This document shows, one piece after another, positions 42,517 to 50,691 of a stretch of 54,335 nucleotides of DNA. Below the pieces are notes generated by a model. It worked only from the letters and a program-made list of their open reading frames with translations, ran no database searches and had not been told where the DNA came from. Source of the stretch: an uncultured Caldimonas sp. (GTDB lineage Bacteria; Pseudomonadota; Gammaproteobacteria; Burkholderiales; Burkholderiaceae); assembly GCF_946480305.1 (NCBI RefSeq), contig NZ_CAMLJQ010000025.1:1-54335 (forward strand), in the 5' to 3' direction. The position numbers and the translations under genes were made by a program. Every line of letters starts with the position of its first letter. The first letter of the stretch is position 1.

Positions 42517-45164
42517 GCGTGCTCCTCGCCGAACGGGTTGGACGCCCAGTGCCCCTTGCGGCACAGGCCGCGCGCCTCGCAGTGCTCGCAAACCGAACCC
42601 TCGCCCAACGGCGGCAATGGCGCCCCCTCAGCAATGCGTGTCAGGTCATCGGCCATGCCGTCGAGCAGTTGCCCGGCGGTGTGCTCCACGTCGGGGTGCT
42701 CCGCCTCTTCGATCTGGCGCCCGTCGAGCGCGAGATAGATGGCGCGCAGTGCGTGCCCGCGGCCGGGCGCTTCCGCGGCGAGCTTCAGCAAGGCGGCATA
42801 AAAGGCCAGCTGCGTGTCTTCGAGCGGATTGCGCTGCTTGTTTTTCAGGCCCTGGATGTTGCCCGTCTTGTAATCGATCACGAGCGTCTGTTCGCCCTCG
42901 TCGCCCTTCACCGCATCGACCCGGTCCACCTTGCCGTACAGCGACACGCCCGGACGGCGCGGCAGAGGCGCCTCCAGCGTGACTTCGCTCTTGAGCACCT
43001 GCGCCCCACGTTGCTCATGCTCCAGCATCCATTGCACGTACATGCGGGCCACCTGCCGGAACCGCAGCGCAAACGGAAGAAAGGCCGCTTCATCGAGTTG
43101 CCGGGCCTGTTGCTCCTCCTTGCCGAAGGCCACCAGCCGCTCCACTTCGTCCACCGCGCCGAGCGGTTGCTCGCGACGGGCTTCGTGAAAGCGCTGCAGC
43201 ACCGCGTGCAGCCAGGTGCCGTAGTCGCGACGCTCGATCTCGTCGTCGAGTTCGGCCGCCTCCTCCAGGCCCAGCATGCGCAGCGCGAAGAAGCGGTAGG
43301 GGCAGTCGCGCAGCGCCTCGTAGCTGGTCGCACTGAGCCGCACAGGCAGCAACGAAGGTGCGCGCGGCCTGCCCGGCTCCTGCGGCTGCGGTGCCACCTC
43401 GGCCAACACGCGCGCATCTTCCGGGGGCACGCCAAGCGCGGCCTGGCGCGATCGCAACAGTTGAAGGCGTTCGACGAGCACGCTCGGGTTCAACGGTTCG
43501 CCCTCGTGCGAACGGCGCCAGAGCAGCGAAACACGCGGCTGCCACAGCAGATGGGCAAACGCCAGCGACTGCTGCGCCAACACCTCCGCCCGGGTCGCGA
43601 GCCCGAGCGCCGCACGCTCGCGGTCGCTCAACCAGGGATGCATGGACGCCGTGCCCAGGCGCTGCTCGTCGCAGCCCGGCATCACGACGGCACCGAACGG
43701 CCGCAGCATCACGCGCTGCAGCGGTGTGATGACCACCTCGGCCTCCGTCTGCGTGGTCGGCGCGAACACGCCCGCTTCGAGCAGACTGTCGACCCAGGCG
43801 GTGTAGCCTGCGAGGTCCATGTGGGCCGCCGAGGCGTGGCGCGCAAAGGCGGTCTCGTCGCCTGGCTGCCCCAAAAGATGCAACGCCTGGAGAAGTTGCA
43901 CGCCGGCGTCGTCGCTCTCCAGCGCCTGCCACGCGCCGCAGCTTCGCAACGCGGCTGCGAGGCGCTCGTTCCAGTCGGCCAGCGAGACGCGGCGAGGGGC
44001 CGCACGCAATTGCCGCAGTACATTGGTGAGCTCGCTCCACAACGCTCTGGCGGCAAGAGGCAATGCGCGTGCGTCGACCTCCGCGAGCTGTGCCCATTGC
44101 TGGCGCCTCAGCACCCGCTCCAACGCAGTCACCGAACCTTGACTCGCCAGCGTGGGCGACGTGACGAACGCCGACTTCAACCAGTCCAGCAGTTCATCGG
44201 TGCTGGCGCGCGGGTGCGCCAGTCGCAGCAGGCCCGCAACGCAGGCGCCGACGCGTGTCGTCGACAGCCGCCAGCCGGTTTCATCGCGCAGCGCAATCTG
44301 CTGCCGCTCGAGCAAGGCCCGCACGCGCCGCACCAGCACGCGGTCCTGCGCCGCCAGCGCCACCGGTACGTGGCCGTGAGCCAGGTGGCTCAGCACCTGC
44401 GCCGCCGCCGCCTGGGCTTCGTCCTCGAAGTCCTGGCAGGCAAGCACCTGTGCGTCCGGCGAAGCGGCATCGAACAAGGCCTCGACGCGGGGGTCGGTAT
44501 CGATCTCGAGCACCGGCACGTCCGCTGCGTCCATCAACGCCTGTACCAGTGGATCGGCGCCGCCCGCGTGCACGGCTGCCCAAGCGGCAGGACGGTGGGT
44601 GAACAGTGCGTCGGCCCACCCCGTGTCCTCCATCGCGGCCCACTCCAATGCAAGCCGCGCCAGGGCGGCCTCTGCACTGCCCGCGCCTGCGTGAGCCACG
44701 ATCGACGTACGCGCATGGCCCCACCAGGCCTGCCGGCGCGAGGGTGCGCAAGCGTGCGCGGCGCGGAGAAATTCATGCGCCATCTCGACGACACCCTGTG
44801 CCCAGAATTCGAACATCGCCGGGTTGCGCCGCCGTTCAGCCTCGCCCCACGACACCCGCGTCAGCAGTTGCGCTGCAGCGAGGCGGTCCACCGCCGGGTC
44901 GCCTGTCGGACCTTCAGCGCTGCCTGGCTCGGATGGAAACGTGGCGCGCAGGGTCTGGGTGGTCTCGAAACGCGGCATCCACCCCGCATGTGCAAGCCTT
45001 GCCCAGGCCCCGCGTGCGAGTGGCAGGTGCTGTGCAAACGGCAACAGCACGACCACGTCGCGCGCCTGCAGCCCCTGCGCCTGGACGAACTCCTGCAGTC
45101 GCTGCGCGATCGGCAGCCAGGGGTCGGTGGAGGGGCGCAGCGTCCAGCGCTCTCGTCGGGGCAT
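42513..45164 (-). CDS. addB: AddB-like PD-(D/E)XK nuclease subunit with Fe-S cysteines
   Basis: Partner of the AddA-like helicase, 883 residues. The N-terminal two thirds are a degenerate helicase-like region without a Walker A motif. The C-terminal third holds a RecB-type nuclease: YGTWLHAVLQRFHE, then GKVDRVD and VIDYKTG (catalytic Asp and Lys). One Cys lies in EALRDCPYRFFALR and three near the end, Cys859, Cys862 and Cys868 (CEHCEARGLC), the four-cysteine pattern that holds a 4Fe-4S cluster stapling the nuclease domain in AddB. No clear ribosome site precedes the ATG. Divergent from trxA; a hairpin lies between. Confidence 0.88.
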   Translation of the reverse strand: MPRRERWTLRPSTDPWLPIAQRLQEFVQAQGLQARDVVVLLPFAQHLPLARGAWARLAHAGWMPRFETTQTLRATFPSEPGSAEGPTGDPAVDRLAAAQLLTRVSWGEAERRRNPAMFEFWAQGVVEMAHEFLRAAHACAPSRRQAWWGHARTSIVAHAGAGSAEAALARLALEWAAMEDTGWADALFTHRPAAWAAVHAGGADPLVQALMDAADVPVLEIDTDPRVEALFDAASPDAQVLACQDFEDEAQAAAAQVLSHLAHGHVPVALAAQDRVLVRRVRALLERQQIALRDETGWRLSTTRVGACVAGLLRLAHPRASTDELLDWLKSAFVTSPTLASQGSVTALERVLRRQQWAQLAEVDARALPLAARALWSELTNVLRQLRAAPRRVSLADWNERLAAALRSCGAWQALESDDAGVQLLQALHLLGQPGDETAFARHASAAHMDLAGYTAWVDSLLEAGVFAPTTQTEAEVVITPLQRVMLRPFGAVVMPGCDEQRLGTASMHPWLSDRERAALGLATRAEVLAQQSLAFAHLLWQPRVSLLWRRSHEGEPLNPSVLVERLQLLRSRQAALGVPPEDARVLAEVAPQPQEPGRPRAPSLLPVRLSATSYEALRDCPYRFFALRMLGLEEAAELDDEIERRDYGTWLHAVLQRFHEARREQPLGAVDEVERLVAFGKEEQQARQLDEAAFLPFALRFRQVARMYVQWMLEHEQRGAQVLKSEVTLEAPLPRRPGVSLYGKVDRVDAVKGDEGEQTLVIDYKTGNIQGLKNKQRNPLEDTQLAFYAALLKLAAEAPGRGHALRAIYLALDGRQIEEAEHPDVEHTAGQLLDGMADDLTRIAEGAPLPPLGEGSVCEHCEARGLCRKGHWASNPFGEEHA

Positions 45165-45198
45165 GCGGTTGAAAGGAAAAAGATATCCCTGTGATAGA

Positions 45199-45237
45199 AA
45201 AGCCCGTGGGCGCCTCTCTCAAGGTGCCCGGGGCTTT
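45199..45237 (+). other. stem-loop in the trxA upstream region
   Basis: Outer arms AAAGCCC (45199-45205) and GGGCTTT (45231-45237), inner arms GGGCGCC (45208-45214) and GGTGCCC (45223-45229) with one G-T pair; 14 pairs in all with a small bulge. It lies between the divergent addB and trxA genes, about 60 bases before the trxA ATG. No gene ends here, so it is more likely a leader structure or terminator of a short transcript than a normal gene terminator. Confidence 0.5.
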
Positions 45238-45298
45238 GTGTCAGAATCATTGTGCCTTTTTGTCGGGTTTCGGGCCCGGCGCCTCAGAGGACCCAACA

Positions 45299-45628
45299 AT
45301 GAGCAGCGAGTTGATCAAACACATCTCCGACGCGTCTTTCGACGCCGACGTGCTGCAGGCCGACAAGCCTGTGCTGGTGGACTACTGGGCCGAGTGGTGC
45401 GGCCCCTGCAAGATGATCGCCCCGATCCTCGACGAAGTCGCCAAGGACTACGACGGCCGCCTGAACATCGCCAAACTGAACGTCGACGAGAACCGTGAAG
45501 TGCCGGCCAAGTTCGGCATACGCGGCATTCCGACCTTGATGCTGTTCAAGGGCGGCCAGCTGGCAGCCACGAAAGTTGGCGCCTTGTCGAAAGCCCAGTT
45601 GACGGCCTTCCTCGACGGTCATCTATAA
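45299..45628 (+). CDS. trxA: thioredoxin 1
   Basis: Cytoplasmic disulfide reductase, 109 residues, with the active site WCGPCK in [16 protein letters not shown] and the cis-Pro loop [20 protein letters not shown] lies eight bases before the ATG. It is followed by rho on the same strand, as in many proteobacteria. The stop codon overlaps a perfect -10 hexamer of the next gene. Confidence 0.98.
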   Translation: MSSELIKHISDASFDADVLQADKPVLVDYWAEWCGPCKMIAPILDEVAKDYDGRLNIAKLNVDENREVPAKFGIRGIPTLMLFKGGQLAATKVGALSKAQLTAFLDGHL

Positions 45629-45629
45629 T
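45599..45629 (+). promoter_or_regulatory. rho promoter overlapping the end of trxA
   Basis: TTGACG (45599-45604), 19 bases, TATAAT (45624-45629). The -10 covers the trxA stop codon. It would give a rho mRNA with a leader of about 245 bases. Confidence 0.6.
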
Positions 45630-45635
45630 CGGCCG

Positions 45636-45880
45636 CAATGCGTCCGGGGCTCCAAGGCCAAAAGCCCCGCCCCGGATTGCACAAGTTTCGCCACTACGCA
45701 CCTTTTTCGCCGCGTAGTTTCGGCACCCAAAACTCCAGCATCCTGATCGAATCCGCGCTCGTCGCGTTTCACTTGCAGGTTCTTGCGCCAGGCTGAAACC
45801 CGGCAGCAAGACGTGCCGAAGTCCATCCAAGCCCGGGGCCGGAAAGGCCGCACAACGGGCACCGACAAGGGTATTCGCCC
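45636..45880 (+). promoter_or_regulatory. long rho leader
   Basis: The trxA-rho gap has no convincing gene. It begins with a hairpin (GGGGCT at 45646-45651 with AGCCCC at 45663-45668), then about 90 bases that are C-rich and relatively unstructured (from about 45700), as expected of a Rho loading site. In E. coli a leader of similar length mediates Rho autoregulation; the same role here is inferred. Confidence 0.5.
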
Positions 45881-47143
45881 ATGCATCTCTCCGAACTCAA
45901 AGTCCTTCACGTCTCGGAACTCATCAAGATGGCCGAGTCGCTGGAGATCGAGAACACCAGCCGCATGCGCAAGCAGGAGCTGATGTTCGCGATCATGAAG
46001 CGCCGCGCGAAGCAGGGCGAGCAGATCTTCGGCGACGGGGTGCTCGAAGTGCTGCCCGACGGCTTCGGCTTCCTGCGCTCGCCCGAGACGAGCTATCTCG
46101 CCAGCACGGACGACATCTACCTCTCGCCAAGCCAGATCCGCCGCTTCAACCTGCACACCGGTGACGCGATCGAGGGCGAGGTGCGGGTTCCGAAGGACGG
46201 CGAGCGCTACTTCGCCCTGGTGAAGGTCGACCGTGTCAACGGCCTCACACCGGAGGAGAACAAGCACAAGATCATGTTCGAGAACTTGACGCCGCTCTTT
46301 CCGAAAGAGCAGTTCAAGCTCGAACGCGAACTCCGCGCCGAAGAGAACATCACCAGCCGCATCATCGACCTGATCGCGCCCATCGGCAAAGGTCAGCGCG
46401 CCCTGCTCGTGGCGCCGCCCAAGAGCGGCAAGACGGTGATGATGCAGCACCTGGCGCACGCCATCGTCGCCAATCACCCCGACGTCTACCTCATCGTGCT
46501 GCTCGTCGACGAGCGCCCCGAGGAAGTGACCGAGATGCAGCGCACCGTGCGCGGCGAGGTCATCAGCTCCACCTTCGACGAGCCCGCCGCCCGCCACGTG
46601 CAGGTCGCCGAGATGGTGATCGAGCGCGCCAAGCGTCTGGTCGAGCTGAAGAAGGACGTGGTGATCCTGCTCGACTCCATCACCCGCCTCGCCCGCGCCT
46701 ACAACAACGTGCTGCCCTCTTCCGGCAAGGTGCTGACCGGCGGCGTGGACGCCAACGCGCTGCAGCGCCCCAAGCGCTTCTTCGGCGCGGCGCGCAACAT
46801 CGAGGAAGGCGGCTCGCTGACCATCATCGGCACGGCCCTGATCGATACCGGCAGCCGCATGGACGAAGTCATCTACGAAGAGTTCAAGGGCACCGGCAAC
46901 TGCGAAATCCACCTCGACCGTCGCATGGCCGAGAAGCGGGTGTACCCGTCCATCCTGCTGAACAAGTCGGGCACCCGCCGTGAAGAGCTGCTGCTGAAGC
47001 CGGAGATCCTGCAAAAGACCTGGATCCTGCGCAAGCTGCTCTACCCGATGGACGAGATCGAGGCGATGGAGTTCATCCTGGACAAGATGAAGTCGACGAA
47101 GAACAACCACGACTTCTTCGACATGATGCGCCGCGGCGGCTGA
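45881..47143 (+). CDS. rho: transcription termination factor Rho
   Basis: Hexameric RNA-dependent ATPase that ends transcription, 420 residues, normal length. N-terminal Rho domain ([20 protein letters not shown]), cold-shock-like RNA-binding domain ([15 protein letters not shown]), Walker [13 protein letters not shown], Walker [18 protein letters not shown]-loop/R-loop region [12 protein letters not shown], and the C-terminus [10 protein letters not shown]. There are no insertions of the kind seen in actinobacterial Rho. It is preceded by its own promoter and leader and followed by a 9-bp stem-loop. Confidence 0.99.
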   Translation: MHLSELKVLHVSELIKMAESLEIENTSRMRKQELMFAIMKRRAKQGEQIFGDGVLEVLPDGFGFLRSPETSYLASTDDIYLSPSQIRRFNLHTGDAIEGEVRVPKDGERYFALVKVDRVNGLTPEENKHKIMFENLTPLFPKEQFKLERELRAEENITSRIIDLIAPIGKGQRALLVAPPKSGKTVMMQHLAHAIVANHPDVYLIVLLVDERPEEVTEMQRTVRGEVISSTFDEPAARHVQVAEMVIERAKRLVELKKDVVILLDSITRLARAYNNVLPSSGKVLTGGVDANALQRPKRFFGAARNIEEGGSLTIIGTALIDTGSRMDEVIYEEFKGTGNCEIHLDRRMAEKRVYPSILLNKSGTRREELLLKPEILQKTWILRKLLYPMDEIEAMEFILDKMKSTKNNHDFFDMMRRGG

Positions 47144-47178
47144 CCGCCACGCATCCAGACGGGGCGACGCCCCACCTC

Positions 47179-47216
47179 CTTAGGGCCGGCACTTGCTGGC
47201 CCTAAGTGCTTGTATT
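47179..47216 (+). terminator. stem-loop after rho
   Basis: CTTAGGGCC and GGCCCTAAG pair perfectly (47179-47187, 47198-47206) with a ten-base loop, followed by TGCTTGTATT. The T tract is weak. It is placed between rho and rpmE2. Confidence 0.65.
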
Positions 47217-47307
47217 CATGGCATACTCCTCCGTTTTCCGCTTCCGGAAAGTGCCTCGAAGGGTTCGGGGTGGCTCCCGGCGCATAGACCAGCGACCAAG
47301 GTTCATC

Positions 47308-47568
47308 ATGAAAGAAGGCATCCACCCCAACTACCGCGAAGTGTGCTTCGTGGATCTGTCCAACGGTTTCAAGTTCGTGACGCGCTCGTGCGCTCAGACG
47401 AAGGAAACCGTCAAGATGGACGATGGCCGCGAACTGCCGCTGTTCAAGCTGGAAACCACCAGCGAATCGCACCCGTTCTACACCGGCACGCAGAAGAGCG
47501 TGGACTCGCTGGGCGGTCGTGTCGAGAAGTTCCGCAACAAGTTTGCTCGCGTGGGCCTGAAGAAGTAA
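47308..47568 (+). CDS. rpmE2: 50S ribosomal protein L31, type B
   Basis: An 86-residue L31 ([20 protein letters not shown] to [15 protein letters not shown]). It lacks the CxxC zinc pairs of type A L31, so it is the zinc-independent paralog; in many bacteria that form is induced by zinc limitation under Zur. No clear Zur box is visible in the 100 bases upstream. AAGG lies seven bases before the ATG. Flanked by the rho stem-loop and a strong terminator, it is probably its own transcription unit. Confidence 0.97.
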   Translation: MKEGIHPNYREVCFVDLSNGFKFVTRSCAQTKETVKMDDGRELPLFKLETTSESHPFYTGTQKSVDSLGGRVEKFRNKFARVGLKK

Positions 47569-47591
47569 TTCTTTCGTCCACCGCCAACAAG

Positions 47592-47621
47592 GGGCAGCCA
47601 GGGCAACCGGCTGCCCTTTTT
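47592..47621 (+). terminator. intrinsic terminator of rpmE2
   Basis: GGGCAGCC (47592-47599) and GGCTGCCC (47609-47616) form a perfect 8-bp stem followed by TTTTT. Confidence 0.92.
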
Positions 47622-47686
47622 GCTGGGCCATAGCGGTTTTCCTGCATGATCGCGGGTTTCAGCGTCATCGCCCCTTCCATCCTGCC

Positions 47687-49336
47687 GTGAACCACCCCAC
47701 CCCCGCCATCGTGACCAAACGAGCCGCGCAACGGCTGCCGCGGGTGGCCTTGCTGCTGTTCTGTGCCGCCTACGTGATCCCCGGTTTCCTCGGTCGCGAT
47801 CCGTGGCGCAGCGCCGACGTCACGGCCTTCGGCTTCATGCACAGCCTCACCGTCGGCGGCACCGATCTTTGGCATCCGGTGGTCGGCGGACTGCCGCCCG
47901 ATGGGGGCTTGTTCCCCTATTGGCTTGGCGCGGCATTCATCCATCTGCTCGGCGGCGTGCTGAACCCGGCGCTCGCCGCGCGCATCCCTTTCGCACTGCT
48001 GCTGATCGCGGTCCTGGTGCTCACCTGGTACACCTGCTACCACCTGGCCCGCTCCGAGGCGGCTCAGCCGGTCGCGTTCGCCTTCGGAGGCGAGGCCCAC
48101 CCGGTGGACTACGCACGAGCGATCGCGGACGGTGCGCTGCTCGCATTGGTGGCGACGCTCGGCCTGCTGCAATTGGGGCACGAGACCACACCCGAATTGC
48201 TGCAGCTGACGGCGGTTGCGCTGTTCACATACGGCCTCGCCGCCAGCAACCACCGAACGGTGCAATCGCAGCTGGCCGTGCTTGCCGCACTGCCGCTGAT
48301 GGCCGGTAGCGGCGCTCCGAGCATTGCCGTCGTACTGGGTGCCGTCGGACTCGCGATCTGCTTTCGCTCCGAATTCCAACAGACGCGCCGGTTCGCCATC
48401 TGGATTGCGGCATCGGTTCTGATCGCTGCCCTCACCGCCACGGCCTTCGACGCCTGGAGCTGGCGCGTCTCCGCGCCCTCCGCCCGGCAGGTCACCAGAC
48501 TCTTCGCATGGTTCACCTGGCCCGCCTGGCCTCTGGTCGCATGGACGCTCTGGCGCTGGCGCCGGCACTTGCTGAAACGCCACATTGCGGTGCCGCTCGC
48601 AACCGCCCTCACCGCCGCCGCCGCGAGCGTGCTGATGAATGGCTCGGATCGCGCCCTGCTGCTGGCGCTGCCCTCGCTGGCCGTGCTGGCCGCGTTCTCG
48701 CTGCCGACGCTGCGCCGTGGGGTGGCGTCGGCAATCGACTGGTTCTCGGTGTTCTTCTTCAGCATCGGCGCGCTGGCGCTGTGGGTGATCTACGCCTCGA
48801 TGCAATGGGGCGTGCCAGCCAAGCCCGCCGCCAACATCGCAAAGCTCGCACCCGGGTTCGAGCCGCATTTTTCCGCACTGGCGCTGGTCGTGGCCGCGCT
48901 CGGCACGCTTGCCTGGCTGTGGCTGGTGCGGTGGCGTGCCGGCCGTAACCGGGAGGCCTTGTGGCGCAGCCTGGTGCTGCCCGCCAGCGGCGTCGCACTG
49001 GGTTGGCTGCTGTTGATGACGCTCGGCCTGCCCGTGCTCGACTACGCACGCAGCGACCGCCCGTTGATCGAGAAGCTGGGGCAGCACCTGCCACGTGAAG
49101 AATGCGTGCTTGCGCGCAACCTGCCTCGCCACCAGATCGCAGGGCTTGCGGCACTGGGTGGTTATCGCGTCTTCGACGAGCAGGCGCCGCAGGCTCCCGC
49201 GTGCGACTTCCTGCTCACACTCGGCCGACGCGCCCGCGAAACACCGCAAGGCTGGGAGTTCGTGGCCCGCGAACGGCGCCCCACCGATCGCAGCGAGTTC
49301 ACCTACGTCTACCGACGTGCGGCGGCCACGCGCTGA
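47687..49336 (+). CDS. polytopic membrane protein, ArnT/GT39-like glycosyltransferase candidate
   Basis: A 549-residue membrane protein with roughly ten or more hydrophobic segments and a soluble C-terminal part of about 100 residues (from ARSDRPLIEKLGQHL). The opening (GFLGRDPWRSADVTAFGFMH and then GGLFPYWLGAAF) resembles the first periplasmic loop of ArnT/PMT-type lipid-linked sugar transferases, where acidic residues are catalytic. Overall similarity is weak, so this is a tentative family call. The start is GTG, 65 bases after the rpmE2 terminator. It overlaps the MATE gene as TGATG, so the two are translated together. Substrate unknown; lipid A or another envelope polymer is possible. Confidence 0.7.
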   Translation: MNHPTPAIVTKRAAQRLPRVALLLFCAAYVIPGFLGRDPWRSADVTAFGFMHSLTVGGTDLWHPVVGGLPPDGGLFPYWLGAAFIHLLGGVLNPALAARIPFALLLIAVLVLTWYTCYHLARSEAAQPVAFAFGGEAHPVDYARAIADGALLALVATLGLLQLGHETTPELLQLTAVALFTYGLAASNHRTVQSQLAVLAALPLMAGSGAPSIAVVLGAVGLAICFRSEFQQTRRFAIWIAASVLIAALTATAFDAWSWRVSAPSARQVTRLFAWFTWPAWPLVAWTLWRWRRHLLKRHIAVPLATALTAAAASVLMNGSDRALLLALPSLAVLAAFSLPTLRRGVASAIDWFSVFFFSIGALALWVIYASMQWGVPAKPAANIAKLAPGFEPHFSALALVVAALGTLAWLWLVRWRAGRNREALWRSLVLPASGVALGWLLLMTLGLPVLDYARSDRPLIEKLGQHLPREECVLARNLPRHQIAGLAALGGYRVFDEQAPQAPACDFLLTLGRRARETPQGWEFVARERRPTDRSEFTYVYRRAAATR

Positions 49337-50691
49337 TGCGTCCCTGGCAGCGCATTGCCCGGGATGCGGGCGCCATCCTGCTGGGTCAACTGGCCACCAT
49401 CGGATTCGGCGTCGCGGACACCATCATGGCCGGCCGCTATGCGAGCACCGACCTGGCCGCGTTGTCGATCGGGATGGCGATCTACGTGAGCCTGCATGTC
49501 GGGCTCGCGGGGATCGTGCAGGCGCTGATCCCGCTCGTGGGGCAATACCATGGGGCCAGGCAGCCGGAGAACGTGGGCACCGCCTTCCGCCAAGGAGTAT
49601 GGCTGGCGCTGATCGTCTCACTGCCAGGCGCGTTCGTGCTGTCGCACCCGGGTCCCCTGCTCGCGCTCGCGCGCAGCACACCCGAGATGGAAGCGCAGGT
49701 GCGCGACTACCTCGGCCTGCTCGCGTGGGGGTTGCCGCTGTCGCTGCTGTTTCGTTGCTACAGCGGCTTGAACCAGGGAATATCGAAGCCCCTGCTCGTC
49801 ACCGCGCTGCAACTTGTCGCGCTCGTTCTCAAGGTGCCGCTGAACGCATGGTTCATCTTCGGCGGCGCCGGGCTGCCACCGTTCGGCGTGGTCGGATGCG
49901 GACTCGCCACTGTGCTCATACATGCGGCCCTGTTGTCGTTCGCCGCGGTGATGCTCAAGGTACACCCGATCTACCGCCCCTTCAGGCTGTGGACCGGGTG
50001 GCAGTGGCCTCAGTGGGCGATGCAGCGTGAGCTGCTTCGCCTGGGCCTGCCCACCGGGGCCTCCTACTTCTTCGAAGTGACGGCATTCACGCTGATGGCC
50101 GTTTTCATTTCCCACTTCGGCACGACACCGCTCGCCGGTCATCAGATCGTCGCCAATCTCGCCAGCGTGATGTACATGCTGCCACTGTCGATCGCCATCG
50201 CCACTGGCGCGCGGGTGGCTCAACTGCGTGGTGCGGGGCAGTCGCACGAGGCGCGCCGCGCCGGTTGGCAAGGCATCGCGCTGGCGGTCGGCCTTGCGGT
50301 GCTGGTCGGGCTCGGTCTGTATGCGCTGCGGCAACCGGTGCTGGGGATCTACACCCAGGACGACGCGGTGCACGGCGCTGCAGCCTCGCTGTTCATCTAC
50401 ATCGCGCTGTACCAGGTGTTCGACGCCATGCAGGTCGCCGCGGCCTTCGCATTGCGCTCGTACCGCGTCGCGCTGGTGCCGGCCGTCATCTACGGCATCG
50501 GCCTATGGGGGTTTGGGCTTGGTGGAGGTTACGCACTGGCCTTCGACCTGGGCGGCCGGGTGCCCGCACCGCTCCATGGCGCCGGCGGCTTCTGGTTTGG
50601 CAATGCAGCCGCTCTGGCCTTGGTGGCCGTGCTGCTCACCTCGCTGTACGCCACCGTCTCGCGACGCGGCGTTCAACGCGCGGCGGGCTGA
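49336..50691 (+). CDS. MATE family efflux transporter (NorM-like)
   Basis: A 451-residue cation-coupled multidrug/toxin exporter with about 12 hydrophobic segments in two halves. Family features: GQLATIGFGVADTIMAGRY in TM1, GIVQALIPLVGQYHGA in TM2 and its loop, and the mirrored GHQIVANLASVMYMLPLSIA in the second half. The start is chosen where ATG overlaps the preceding stop; the frame is open upstream but runs through the preceding gene. Its 3' end overlaps the 3' end of phoR by 19 bases, convergently. The substrate is unknown. Confidence 0.95.
   Translation: MRPWQRIARDAGAILLGQLATIGFGVADTIMAGRYASTDLAALSIGMAIYVSLHVGLAGIVQALIPLVGQYHGARQPENVGTAFRQGVWLALIVSLPGAFVLSHPGPLLALARSTPEMEAQVRDYLGLLAWGLPLSLLFRCYSGLNQGISKPLLVTALQLVALVLKVPLNAWFIFGGAGLPPFGVVGCGLATVLIHAALLSFAAVMLKVHPIYRPFRLWTGWQWPQWAMQRELLRLGLPTGASYFFEVTAFTLMAVFISHFGTTPLAGHQIVANLASVMYMLPLSIAIATGARVAQLRGAGQSHEARRAGWQGIALAVGLAVLVGLGLYALRQPVLGIYTQDDAVHGAAASLFIYIALYQVFDAMQVAAAFALRSYRVALVPAVIYGIGLWGFGLGGGYALAFDLGGRVPAPLHGAGGFWFGNAAALALVAVLLTSLYATVSRRGVQRAAG

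Noticed and set aside
45623..47110. 495-codon open frame on minus opposite rho
   Set aside because: Rho is unambiguous on plus; the antisense product has no recognisable features.
47444..49249. 601-codon open frame on minus opposite the GT39-like gene
   Set aside because: The product is Gln/His/Gly/Arg-rich without hydrophobic organisation, whereas the plus product has clear membrane segments and a coupled downstream gene.
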